Of a stretch of 64,000 bases of DNA, positions 1 to 6,873 are shown piece by piece; positions within the stretch are counted from its first letter, which is position 1; each line of letters starts with the position of its first letter. The stretch is from Tepidimonas taiwanensis (lineage in GTDB: Bacteria > Pseudomonadota > Gammaproteobacteria > Burkholderiales > Burkholderiaceae_C): NCBI RefSeq assembly GCF_020162115.1, contig NZ_CP083911.1, forward strand, positions 2,851,588 to 2,915,587, in the 5' to 3' direction. The notes beneath the pieces are model-generated. The model was not told where the DNA came from, ran no database searches, and was given only the letters and a program-made list of their open reading frames with translations. The translations under genes and the position numbers were made by a program.

Positions 1-279
1 ACGGTCAAAAAGGGCGAGACGATCCGCTTCTTTGTCAAAAACGCGGGCAAGGTGCCGCATGAAATGGTGGTCGGCTCCTTGCAGGAGCTCAAAGAACACG
101 CTGAGATGATGCGCAAGATGCCCCAGATGCAGCATGCCGAGCCGAACATGGTGACGCTCCAGCCTGGCCAGCGCGGCGGGCTGGTTTGGCAGTTCGATCA
201 GCCCGGTACGGTGGACTTCGCCTGCCTCATCCCCGGCCATATGGAAGCGGGCATGGTGGGCAAGATCGTCGTCGAATAA
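1..279 (+). CDS. Cupredoxin (CopI/azurin-like), C-terminal part, cut by window start
   Basis: Frame 1 is open from the first base to a TAA at 277-279, giving the last 92 residues; the start lies outside the window. Four residues are spaced like type-1 copper ligands: H20, C75, H80 and M85 (C in FACLIPGH, M in EAGM). A Met/His-rich stretch at about residues 33-50 may be a further copper-binding loop. The family acts in the periplasm. The match to CopI-type cupredoxins, which are found beside copper ATPases, is from memory. The genes that follow (DUF411, DUF2933, Cu ATPase) support a copper-tolerance role. The missing N-terminus should hold a signal peptide. Confidence 0.85.
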   Translation, partial: TVKKGETIRFFVKNAGKVPHEMVVGSLQELKEHAEMMRKMPQMQHAEPNMVTLQPGQRGGLVWQFDQPGTVDFACLIPGHMEAGMVGKIVVE

Positions 280-303
280 GCAGCGTCACCGGGGGTCCTT
301 GTC

Positions 304-786
304 ATGCACCAAACCGTTGATCAACCGTTCCCCCGGCGGCGCAGGCTGCTGCTGGCGGTGCTTGCGCTGAGTCTTCCCTCCCTGGCACCAGCCGCCGCAC
401 CGCAGACGCTTGCCGTGCAGGTGTGGAAGGACCCGAACTGTGGGTGTTGCAAGGACTGGATTGCCCACCTGGAGAAAAGCGGATTCCGCGTGAATGCCGT
501 CGACCAGGGCAACGGCGCGGCCCGCGCTCGCCTCGGGATGCCGCAGAAATTCGGTTCCTGCCATACGGCCCTGATCCAGGGCTATGTGATCGAAGGCCAC
601 GTACCCGCCACGGACATCCAGCGGCTGCTCAAGGAAAAGCCCCAAGCCCTGGGCTTGGCGGTGCCGGGCATGCCCATTGGTTCACCCGGCATGGACGGGC
701 CGGTGTATGGCGGCCGACGTGATGCCTACCAGGTCTTGCTGGTTGGGAAAGACGGGTCGGCACAAGTGTTCAGTTCCCATCCATGA
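304..786 (+). CDS. DUF411 family periplasmic metal-binding protein
   Basis: 160 residues. The N-terminus has an Arg-rich segment (RRRR at 11-14) followed by a hydrophobic stretch to about residue 32, a signal peptide with likely export to the periplasm. The mature part begins with a thioredoxin-like beta strand and a CGCC motif (C46, C48, C49), followed by C86-H87 and H99, the conserved residues of DUF411. The family is repeatedly linked to copper and other metal resistance, but its biochemistry is not settled. The ATG at 304 lies 24 bp after the cupredoxin stop, so the two are probably co-transcribed. Binding of Cu(I) by the CGCC site is an inference. Confidence 0.87.
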   Translation: MHQTVDQPFPRRRRLLLAVLALSLPSLAPAAAPQTLAVQVWKDPNCGCCKDWIAHLEKSGFRVNAVDQGNGAARARLGMPQKFGSCHTALIQGYVIEGHVPATDIQRLLKEKPQALGLAVPGMPIGSPGMDGPVYGGRRDAYQVLLVGKDGSAQVFSSHP

Positions 787-805
787 AGAAACCCCTCACC
801 CGGCG

Positions 806-1060
806 ATGAGCGCGACGCATCATGATCACCACCCCGACACGCGTGGCTCGTCCGGCCTGAGCCGGCGTGTCAGGATCGCGTTGCTGATGGTTGCCCTCAT
901 CGGCGGCTTCTATCTGCTGCGCGAGCACTGGATCCATGTCGCAGGCAATTGGGTGTACCTGTTGCTGCTGGCGTGCCCGCTGATGCACCTGCTGCATGGC
1001 CACGGTGGCGATGGCGGGCATGGTGCGCCGCCCGACAAACCCGCCAACAGGGAGGCGTGA
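806..1060 (+). CDS. DUF2933 small membrane protein
   Basis: 84 residues. A His-rich N-terminus (HHDHH at 5-9) is followed by two hydrophobic segments, about residues 22-38 and 48-62, and a tail rich in His and Gly (HLLHGHGGDGGHG). This is the layout of the DUF2933 family, short inner-membrane proteins often found next to copper ATPases or multicopper oxidases. The start at 806 is the only ATG that gives a sensible short protein. The upstream gene ends at 786 and the ATPase starts 4 bp downstream, so it sits inside the copper operon. The His-rich ends suggest metal contact; function is unknown. Confidence 0.75.
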   Translation: MSATHHDHHPDTRGSSGLSRRVRIALLMVALIGGFYLLREHWIHVAGNWVYLLLLACPLMHLLHGHGGDGGHGAPPDKPANREA

Positions 1061-1064
1061 AGTC

Positions 1065-3422
1065 ATGGACCTGCGATCAGACCACGAACACCGCCGACAC
1101 GCCCACGACCACCCGAGCGCACTGCAGTGGGCCGAAGGTCTGAAGGACCCTGTCTGCGGCATGGACGTGACCGCGCAGTCCGAGCACCACGTCGAGCACG
1201 CAGGCCGACTCTTTTACTTCTGCAGCGCCAAGTGCCGGGCGAAGTTCGTCGCCGAACCGGCGCGCTATGCCCACAGCGGCCACGCGCCTTCGTCTGTCGA
1301 AGCGCCGGCGCTGGCGGCAGGCACGATCTACACCTGCCCCATGCACCCCGAGATCCGGCAGGATCACCCCGGCTATTGTCCGAAGTGCGGCATGGCGCTG
1401 GAGCCGGTGCTGCCCGATCTCCAAGAAGAAGAGAGTCCCGAGCTGCGCGATTTCCAGCGCCGCTTCTGGTACACCCTGCCGCTGACCGTCATGGTCACTG
1501 TGCTGGCCATGTTCGGCCACCAGTTGCATTGGTTCGAGGCGCGCACACAGACCTGGATCGAACTCGTTTTGTCCCTGCCCATCGTCCTGTGGGCGGGCTG
1601 GCCGTTCTTCGTGCGCGGCTGGCAGTCCGTGGTCCATCGCAGCCCGAACATGTGGACCCTGATCGCGCTGGGCACCGGGGCGGCGTTCGTCTACAGCGTG
1701 GCGGCGACCGTGGCCCCACAACTGTTCCCGGACTCGTTCGTGTCCATGGGACGGGTCGCGGTGTACTTCGAGGCGGCGGCGGTGATCATTTCCCTGACCC
1801 TGCTGGGGCAGGTACTGGAACTCAAGGCGCGTTCGCAGACCTCGGCCGCCATCAAGTCCTTGCTCGGACTGACCCCCAAGACCGCCCGGCGCCTTCGCGA
1901 CGATGGCACGGAAGAGGACGTGCCCCTGACGCACATCCATGTCGGCGATCGGCTGCGCATTCGACCCGGCGAAAAGGTTCCGGTAGATGGTACGGTAATC
2001 GAGGGCAGCAGCGCTGTGGACGAATCGATGCTGACGGGGGAGTCCCTGCCCGTGACCAAGCGGGTGGGCGACAAGGTCATCGGTGCGACGCTCAATACCA
2101 GTGGCGCGCTCGTCATGGTCGCCGAACGTGTCGGCTCGGCGACCATGCTGTCCCAGATTGTGCAGATGGTGGCGCAGGCGCAGCGGTCCAAGGCGCCGAT
2201 GCAGCGCATGGCCGATGTCGTGGCGGGCTATTTCGTGGTCGCGACGGTGTCCATCGCCGTGCTGACCTTTTTTGCCTGGGGCCTGTTCGGGCCGGAACCG
2301 CGTTGGGTTTTTGGCCTCATCAACGCCGTGGCTGTGCTGATCATCGCCTGCCCCTGCGCGCTGGGCTTGGCCACGCCCATGTCGATCATGGTGGCGACCG
2401 GGCGAGGGGCTACGCAGGGGGTGCTGTTTCGCGATGCCGCCGCGATCGAGAAAATGCGCCAGGTCGATACCCTGATCGTCGACAAGACCGGCACATTGAC
2501 CGAGGGCCGGCCGCGCTATCAGACGACGATCGCAGCCGAAGGCTTCACCGCCGGCGAAGCCTTGCGACTGGCTGCCAGCCTCGACCAGGGCAGCGAGCAC
2601 CCGCTGGCGGAAGCCATCGTCACGGCGGCGCGCGAGCAGGGCCTGGTGCTCTCACGCGCCGAGGAGTTCGACTCGCACTCAGGCATCGGCGTGCGCGGGC
2701 GCGTCGATGGACATGCCGTGGCACTGGGCAACACCGCGCTGATGGAACAGCTCGGTGTGGACGTGCGGCCATTGGCCGAGCGGGCGGAGGCGCTGCGCGG
2801 TGAGGGTGCCAGCGTGATGCATCTGGCCGTCGATGGCGTGCTCGCCGCAGTCCTGGCCGTCGCCGACCCGGTGAAGAAGACCACACCGCAAGCGCTGGCG
2901 TCGTTGCGCGCGGAGGGCTTGCGCGTCGTCATGGCCACGGGCGACGGTCTGACCACGGCCAAGGCCGTGGCGGCGCGCTTGGGCATCGATGAGGTGCATG
3001 GCGAGGTCAAGCCCGCCGACAAACTGCAACTGGTGGAGCGGCTGCAGCGCGAGGGGCGTATCGTTGCGATGGCTGGTGACGGCATCAATGATGCCCCGGC
3101 CTTGGCAAAGGCCGACGTCGGTATCGCCATGGGCACCGGCACCGACGTGGCGATGAACAGCGCACAGATCACGCTCGTCAAGGGTGACCTGCGCGGTATT
3201 GCGGTGGCGCGCGCCTTGTCAGTGGCCACGGTCCGCAACATGAAGCAGAACCTGATGTTCGCCTTTCTCTACAACGCACTGGGCATTCCCATTGCGGCCG
3301 GCGTGCTGTATCCGCTCACCGGTTGGCTGCTTTCACCGTTGATCGCCGCCCTGGCGATGAGTTTCAGCTCCGCATCGGTGATCGGCAATGCGCTGCGTTT
3401 GCGCGGCGTCCGTCTTGTCTGA
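1065..3422 (+). CDS. copA: Copper-translocating P-type ATPase with YHS domain
   Basis: 785 residues. The start at 1065 has GGAGG 10 nt upstream; longer readings run into the DUF2933 gene. In order: a His-rich N-terminus, a YHS-type metal domain (PVCGMD ... CSAKC, about 28-68), a second Cys/His metal-binding domain (YTCPMHPE ... CPKCGM, about 86-113), eight predicted membrane helices, the TGES actuator motif, the copper-selective CPC motif (C429-P430-C431), the phosphorylation motif DKTGT (D473), and GDGINDAP in the hinge. The protein should pump Cu(I) from the cytoplasm to the periplasm using ATP. It carries a YHS module where the classic CopA has CxxC HMA domains, so CopF or SilP-like names would also fit. 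Confidence 0.92.
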   Translation: MDLRSDHEHRRHAHDHPSALQWAEGLKDPVCGMDVTAQSEHHVEHAGRLFYFCSAKCRAKFVAEPARYAHSGHAPSSVEAPALAAGTIYTCPMHPEIRQDHPGYCPKCGMALEPVLPDLQEEESPELRDFQRRFWYTLPLTVMVTVLAMFGHQLHWFEARTQTWIELVLSLPIVLWAGWPFFVRGWQSVVHRSPNMWTLIALGTGAAFVYSVAATVAPQLFPDSFVSMGRVAVYFEAAAVIISLTLLGQVLELKARSQTSAAIKSLLGLTPKTARRLRDDGTEEDVPLTHIHVGDRLRIRPGEKVPVDGTVIEGSSAVDESMLTGESLPVTKRVGDKVIGATLNTSGALVMVAERVGSATMLSQIVQMVAQAQRSKAPMQRMADVVAGYFVVATVSIAVLTFFAWGLFGPEPRWVFGLINAVAVLIIACPCALGLATPMSIMVATGRGATQGVLFRDAAAIEKMRQVDTLIVDKTGTLTEGRPRYQTTIAAEGFTAGEALRLAASLDQGSEHPLAEAIVTAAREQGLVLSRAEEFDSHSGIGVRGRVDGHAVALGNTALMEQLGVDVRPLAERAEALRGEGASVMHLAVDGVLAAVLAVADPVKKTTPQALASLRAEGLRVVMATGDGLTTAKAVAARLGIDEVHGEVKPADKLQLVERLQREGRIVAMAGDGINDAPALAKADVGIAMGTGTDVAMNSAQITLVKGDLRGIAVARALSVATVRNMKQNLMFAFLYNALGIPIAAGVLYPLTGWLLSPLIAALAMSFSSASVIGNALRLRGVRLV

Positions 3423-3770
3423 ACACGAGGATCGTCGCGCGTGCCGTGGTGGGTGCTGGTTGCACTCCCAGATCGCTGGGTCTGTCGTATCGGTTGCCAC
3501 CCGACGTTGGACACCTGATCCCTATCGAGGCCTGGAATGCTCTCGACCACGGCACCTGAGCCGCCTCACACCGATACCGCACTTGGCGCCCAGTCGGCAT
3601 CGCCATAAGCACTTGCACCGATGTGGCGATGAGTCCGCGCCCCGCCTCGGTGAGCAGGAATGCATTGAGATTGGCACACGATTAATCCCGATCCCATCCC
3701 GAATGGATCTGATATATACGTAACGGCCGTCTCATCTTCCCGTCAGCGGTGACTTCGCAGAATACATACT
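3423..3770. other. Gene-free stretch between ATPase and IS element
   Basis: About 350 bp without a supported intact gene. Its G+C content is visibly lower than the surrounding chromosome. It holds the short ATPase-like relic at 3593-3685 and ends in an arm of an imperfect palindrome (3751-3760) that continues on the other side of the IS element. A weak CCCAG/CTGGG hairpin occurs near 3466-3479 without a T-run. I see nothing else. Confidence 0.6.
3593..3685 (+). pseudogene. Relic of a copper P-type ATPase (internal plus C-terminal fragment)
   Basis: The frame reads VGIAISTCTDVAM and then, after a few residues, ASVSRNALRLAHD and a stop. The first part resembles the VGIAMGTGTDVAM segment of the intact ATPase at 1065-3422. 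The second resembles its very C-terminus (ASVIGNALRLRG). The roughly 80 residues that normally separate them are missing, so this looks like an internally deleted leftover of a second ATPase gene. No start codon or upstream frame is preserved. The match is short, so this is a suggestion. Confidence 0.45.
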
Positions 3771-3787
3771 GAAGACCGTTGCACAAC
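3771..3787 (+). repeat. Left terminal inverted repeat of the IS element
   Basis: GAAGACCGTTGCACAAC. It matches the reverse complement of 5023-5038 apart from one inserted A and one C/T change. Preceded by TACT at 3767-3770. Confidence 0.75.
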
Positions 3788-3916
3788 CCCGCCGAGCGGG
3801 GGCTTCCTCTCCTTTTCGTCGCCTGGATGCCTCTTTTTTGAGCAGCTTGCGCGGTGTTTTCCCTGTTTGCCCCACCCCAGGCGGGGCTCTGTTGGGCCTT
3901 TCGCCCGCTTCTGCCC

Positions 3917-4948
3917 TCACGCGGGCGCACTGGCCCCCTGTGTCTGCAGCCGCATGAGCTTGCGGTGAGCTTTGAGCAGGTTGAAGCCGATCGCTGCCCA
4001 GCACATCTGCGCCTGCACCTTCGCCCGCCCGAAGTAGCGCGCACGATCCAGATGGAAGCGCCGCTTCATCGTGCCGAAGCACTGCTCGACCTTGTAGCGC
4101 ACAGTGCCGATCAGGCGGTTCAAGGCTTTGAGCACCGCATCGAGCGGGTGCCCCCGCGTGGCCTTGTGCTGGATGAAGTCAGTGATACCACGCTCACGCA
4201 GATACTGCCGGTTGGCAGCACTCGCGTAGCCTTTATCGGCAAGCACCCCATCGGGCGTGGCGCCAGTGGCGGCGATGTGGGCTTCGATGATTTGGGGCAG
4301 CTTGTTCACTTCGGCCTCGTTGGCCGGGTGGACTTCGACGTGTTGCACATAGCCGTCTTCGGTGTCCGTGGTGGCGTAGCCACGGTAGCCGTGATAGGAC
4401 TGCTTGCCTTTCTTGAGCCAGCGCGCATCCGCATCGGCGCTGGTCGTGATTTGTGGTTCCTCTTCGCTGACCTCGATGGTCACGCGCGGACGGGCAGCAC
4501 TTTCGATGATGGTGGCATCCACGATCGCGCCCGTGCTGCCCTGGACCTTGACGCCGATGGCTTCGAGCTGGCGGTTGATGCTGCAAAGCAGCCGCTGATC
4601 GAGCTTGGCTTGCACCAAGCGGTTGCGAAAGCGACAGATGGTGCTGGCATCGGGCATCTCCCCGGCCGAGGGGTCGAAGCCACAGAAGACCATGAAGTCG
4701 ATGCGTACCTTGAGCGCCCGCTCCAGTTCCGCATCCGACAGCCCATGCCACTGACCCAAGAGCATGAGCTTGAACATCGACAGCGGCGCATACGGCTCGG
4801 GGCCGCCACCGCGGGTGAGCTCGCGCCGGTACAGGCCCTTGAGCTGCGCGCCGATCGCCTTCCAATCGATGAGCTGGTGCAGCTTGTAGGTCGGCGTGTC
4901 TTCGATCAGGGGGCGTGCGCCCAGCAGGAAGAAGCTCTCGGTGGTCAT
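3917..4948 (-). CDS. IS5-family transposase
   Basis: 343 residues, full length for the family. It has the N-terminal IS5 region (LIDWKAIGAQLKGLY ... LSMFKLMLLGQW) and a DDE catalytic core: D144 in IVDATIIES, D238 in LADKGY, and E288 in RYKVEQCFGTMKRR, the typical IS5 Y-E signature. It cuts and joins the inverted repeats at the element ends. No frameshift or internal stop is seen, so the enzyme should be active. Its stop is about 145 bp from the left end, a usual spacing. Cargo genes are absent. Confidence 0.95.
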   Translation of the reverse strand: MTTESFFLLGARPLIEDTPTYKLHQLIDWKAIGAQLKGLYRRELTRGGGPEPYAPLSMFKLMLLGQWHGLSDAELERALKVRIDFMVFCGFDPSAGEMPDASTICRFRNRLVQAKLDQRLLCSINRQLEAIGVKVQGSTGAIVDATIIESAARPRVTIEVSEEEPQITTSADADARWLKKGKQSYHGYRGYATTDTEDGYVQHVEVHPANEAEVNKLPQIIEAHIAATGATPDGVLADKGYASAANRQYLRERGITDFIQHKATRGHPLDAVLKALNRLIGTVRYKVEQCFGTMKRRFHLDRARYFGRAKVQAQMCWAAIGFNLLKAHRKLMRLQTQGASAPA

Positions 4949-5022
4949 GCTCTGGCGGCAGCGGCTGTCCGATACCGGTATTGGACATCACCCTGCACGC
5001 GCAGCCATCGGGGGATGTACCA

Positions 5023-5038
5023 GTTATGCAACGGTCTC
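5023..5038 (-). repeat. Right terminal inverted repeat of the IS element
   Basis: GTTATGCAACGGTCTC on the plus strand, the partner of 3771-3787. It is followed directly by TACT (5039-5042), which repeats the left flank. Confidence 0.75.
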
Positions 5039-5055
5039 TACTGTGCAGTCGCACA

Positions 5056-5075
5056 AGGCATTGACAGAAATGCCT
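5056..5075 (+). promoter_or_regulatory. 20-bp interrupted palindrome upstream of copK, contains TTGACA
   Basis: Perfect 7-bp arms, AGGCATT (5056-5062) and AATGCCT (5069-5075), flank a 6-bp centre. A consensus -35 hexamer TTGACA (5061-5066) lies inside it. The -10 17 bp further on (GATTGA, 5084-5089) is weak and would leave almost no leader before the ATG at 5103. The palindrome may therefore be a regulator site. Which regulator binds is unknown; no copper regulator gene is in the window. Confidence 0.4.
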
Positions 5076-5102
5076 TCACGTTTGATTGAAAGGAGTGTAG
5101 AG

Positions 5103-5399
5103 ATGAAAGCCAGGATTACCGCTGTTGTCGCCGCCACCGTGCTGAGCGCCATCGTAACCCCATCGTTCGCTGGTCACGCGGCAGCGGCCAGCGCCAAGAA
5201 AATGTTCCTCCTCAAGGACGGTGGAACCCTGTATGTATTCGAGGACGGCAAGATGGCGCTGGAAGACAAGTTCGGACGGGCTATCCACCTGAAAGAGGGG
5301 CAATCGCTCGAAACGGTCGATGGCCAGAAGATTACAGCCAACGGCAACGAGGTCGCTCGACTCGATGGTCTTCTCCGTCAGGGTCATTCCGGCGGTTGA
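5103..5399 (+). CDS. copK: CopK-family periplasmic copper protein (methionine-poor variant)
   Basis: 98 residues. The start at 5103 has AAAGGAG 6 nt upstream. Residues 1-23 form a signal peptide (AIVTPSFA, likely cut after A23). The mature part matches CopK of Cupriavidus in its frame: LKDGGTLYVFEDGKM, DKFG, ETVDGQKI, NGNEVARLD and the tail RQGHSGG. CopK binds Cu(I) through several methionines. Here the mature protein keeps only M34 and M51, and the other expected Met positions read L, I, L, L and A. The fold is probably kept while Cu(I) affinity is reduced or altered. The comparison uses the CopK sequence from memory. It is expressed alone, downstream of the IS element. Confidence 0.85.
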   Translation: MKARITAVVAATVLSAIVTPSFAGHAAAASAKKMFLLKDGGTLYVFEDGKMALEDKFGRAIHLKEGQSLETVDGQKITANGNEVARLDGLLRQGHSGG

Positions 5400-5934
5400 C
5401 TACTCGATTCAATTCGTGAACTGCACGCCAGCGGATGTCGGGCCAACTCGTTGACCAACACGCGCTGGCGGGCCATCGGTCATAGCTGGGGCTAACCACT
5501 CGATGGTAGGCTGCGACGCTACCGGTCAATCGGCGCCGCACAAGGTGAGAGTCCGCCCTGCACTGACTGACCGGCGTTCATTGCCGAGGCCATTGCGTCC
5601 ACAACAACCCGCAGGATTGCCCGGGATTGCTCAATCGTTGAGAGAGTGGGTTGGATTCCGGTCGCGTCTGCACCACCAGTCATCGCGCCCAGCCGTCGTG
5701 CTGGGCGTTTTCGTTTCTGGGCAAGAAGCGGTCCGGTCATCCGGCACGGGCTGCCCAAAAGGGTCGGTGTGACCGGCGGGGCGGCAGGATCCCCATCGAC
5801 GTCGGGGTGCGAGAGACGCTCCCGACGGGAGATTGGCGTAGCGCGTCAACGGGATGGCGCCGGGGGCCATGGCGGCAAGCGGACCGGCGTACCACAGTGC
5901 GGTCCTCTCGACACACGAACGGATGGACACGCCC
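5400..5934. other. Gene-free junction between copper block and alpha/beta hydrolase
   Basis: About 535 bp with no convincing gene on either strand. It contains a good intrinsic terminator at 5686-5711. Just before the terminator is a stretch ending GCACCACCA (5670-5678) that looks like a tRNA or tmRNA 3' end, but no matching 5' acceptor strand is found upstream. This may mark the edge of the copper block. The rest shows no structure I can name. Confidence 0.55.
5686..5711 (+). terminator. Intrinsic terminator
   Basis: An 8-bp perfect stem (CGCCCAGC, 5686-5693, with GCTGGGCG, 5700-5707), a 6-nt loop and TTTT at 5708-5711. It would stop transcription coming from copK or from an unrecognised RNA just upstream. 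Confidence 0.75.
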
Positions 5935-6834
5935 ATGAACACCTGGAACCGCTGGATGCTCGGTGCCTTGGTCGCCGCCAGCCCCGTCGTCGCCACGCCG
6001 GCCGGCGTGTCGTCGGCACCGCCCGCGACGACGCGTTACCTGACCCTCGGCGAAGGTCGCCTGGCGTACGACGACACGGGCGGCTCGGGCCCGCTGGTCG
6101 TGGCGATCCCCGGGATGGGAGACTTGCGTTCGGAGTACCGCGCGCTGCGGCCGCTGCTGTGGCAGGCGGGGTATCGCGTCGTGACCCTCGACGTGCGGGG
6201 CCACGGGGAGACGTCGGCGCGTTGGAGCGACTACTCGGCGCACGCCGTCGGCCGCGATGCGCTGGCCCTGATCGAGCACCTGGGCGCAGGGCCCGCGGTG
6301 ATTCTGGGCAACTCGTTTGCGGCGGGGTCGGCACTGTGGGCCGCTCACGACGCGCCGGACCGGGTGCGCGGTGTCGTGCTGTTGGGGCCGATCGTGCGCG
6401 ATGGTCCGCCGTCCTGGCTGGCGCGCATGGCCGTGGCCGTTGGCTTCGGCGGTCCGTGGCGGGTGGCGTTCTGGATGGCGTATTGGAACAGCCTGTTCCC
6501 CGCGCGCCAACCGGCGGACCACGCCGCGGCCAAGGCAGCGCTGGCGGCCAACCTGCGCGAGCCGGGCCGCATGGAGGCGCTGCGCACGATGGTCGGTTTG
6601 TCCAAGGCCGACACCGAGGCCATCGTCGCCCGCGGCCGCGTGCCGGCGCTGGTGGTGATGGGGTCGCGCGATCCGGACTTCCCGGATGCCGTGGCCGAGG
6701 CGCACTGGTTGGGCGCGGTGCTGGGCACCGACCCGGTGATCGTCGACGGTGCCGGGCATTACCCCCACTTGGAGATGCCCGAGCGCGTGGCCCCGCCGCT
6801 GCTGGCGTTCCTCTCGCGCGTGTGCGCGCCGTGA
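5935..6834 (+). CDS. Secreted alpha/beta hydrolase
   Basis: 299 residues. The ATG at 5935 puts a signal peptide at the very N-terminus (hydrophobic 8-20, likely cut near residue 28); the longer frame would bury it. The catalytic set of the fold is visible: oxyanion region IPGMGD (58-63), nucleophile S127 in GNSFAAG, acid D246 in SRDPDF, and H275 in GAGHYPHLE. It should hydrolyse an ester, amide or similar bond in the periplasm; the substrate cannot be told from sequence. It is convergent with the AraC-family regulator at 6874-7929, which may or may not control it. Confidence 0.87.
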   Translation: MNTWNRWMLGALVAASPVVATPAGVSSAPPATTRYLTLGEGRLAYDDTGGSGPLVVAIPGMGDLRSEYRALRPLLWQAGYRVVTLDVRGHGETSARWSDYSAHAVGRDALALIEHLGAGPAVILGNSFAAGSALWAAHDAPDRVRGVVLLGPIVRDGPPSWLARMAVAVGFGGPWRVAFWMAYWNSLFPARQPADHAAAKAALAANLREPGRMEALRTMVGLSKADTEAIVARGRVPALVVMGSRDPDFPDAVAEAHWLGAVLGTDPVIVDGAGHYPHLEMPERVAPPLLAFLSRVCAP

Positions 6835-6873
6835 GCGCGGGATGCGTTTTGGATGCGAGCGCCCGTGCAGCCC

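Larger units (their letters stand above)
3771..5038 (-). mobile_element. IS5-family insertion sequence
   Basis: About 1.27 kb element with one transposase gene on the minus strand. The ends carry imperfect inverted repeats: 3771-3787 and 5023-5038 share GACCGTTGCAyAAC when the right end is read in reverse, and the left end has one extra A. TACT flanks both sides (3767-3770 and 5039-5042) and is the likely 4-bp target duplication. The element sits between the copper ATPase region and copK. The open transposase and the clear ends suggest a recent, possibly still mobile copy. Confidence 0.85.

Noticed and set aside
1077..2600. 507-codon open frame on the minus strand
   Set aside because: It lies fully under the copper ATPase. 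Composition (His, Arg, Gly, Ala) shows it is a G+C-rich shadow; no domain is recognisable.
5600..5680. tRNA or tmRNA gene ending in CCACCA
   Set aside because: I looked for the pairing 5' acceptor strand and a T-arm with TTC; neither is present, so no RNA gene is called.
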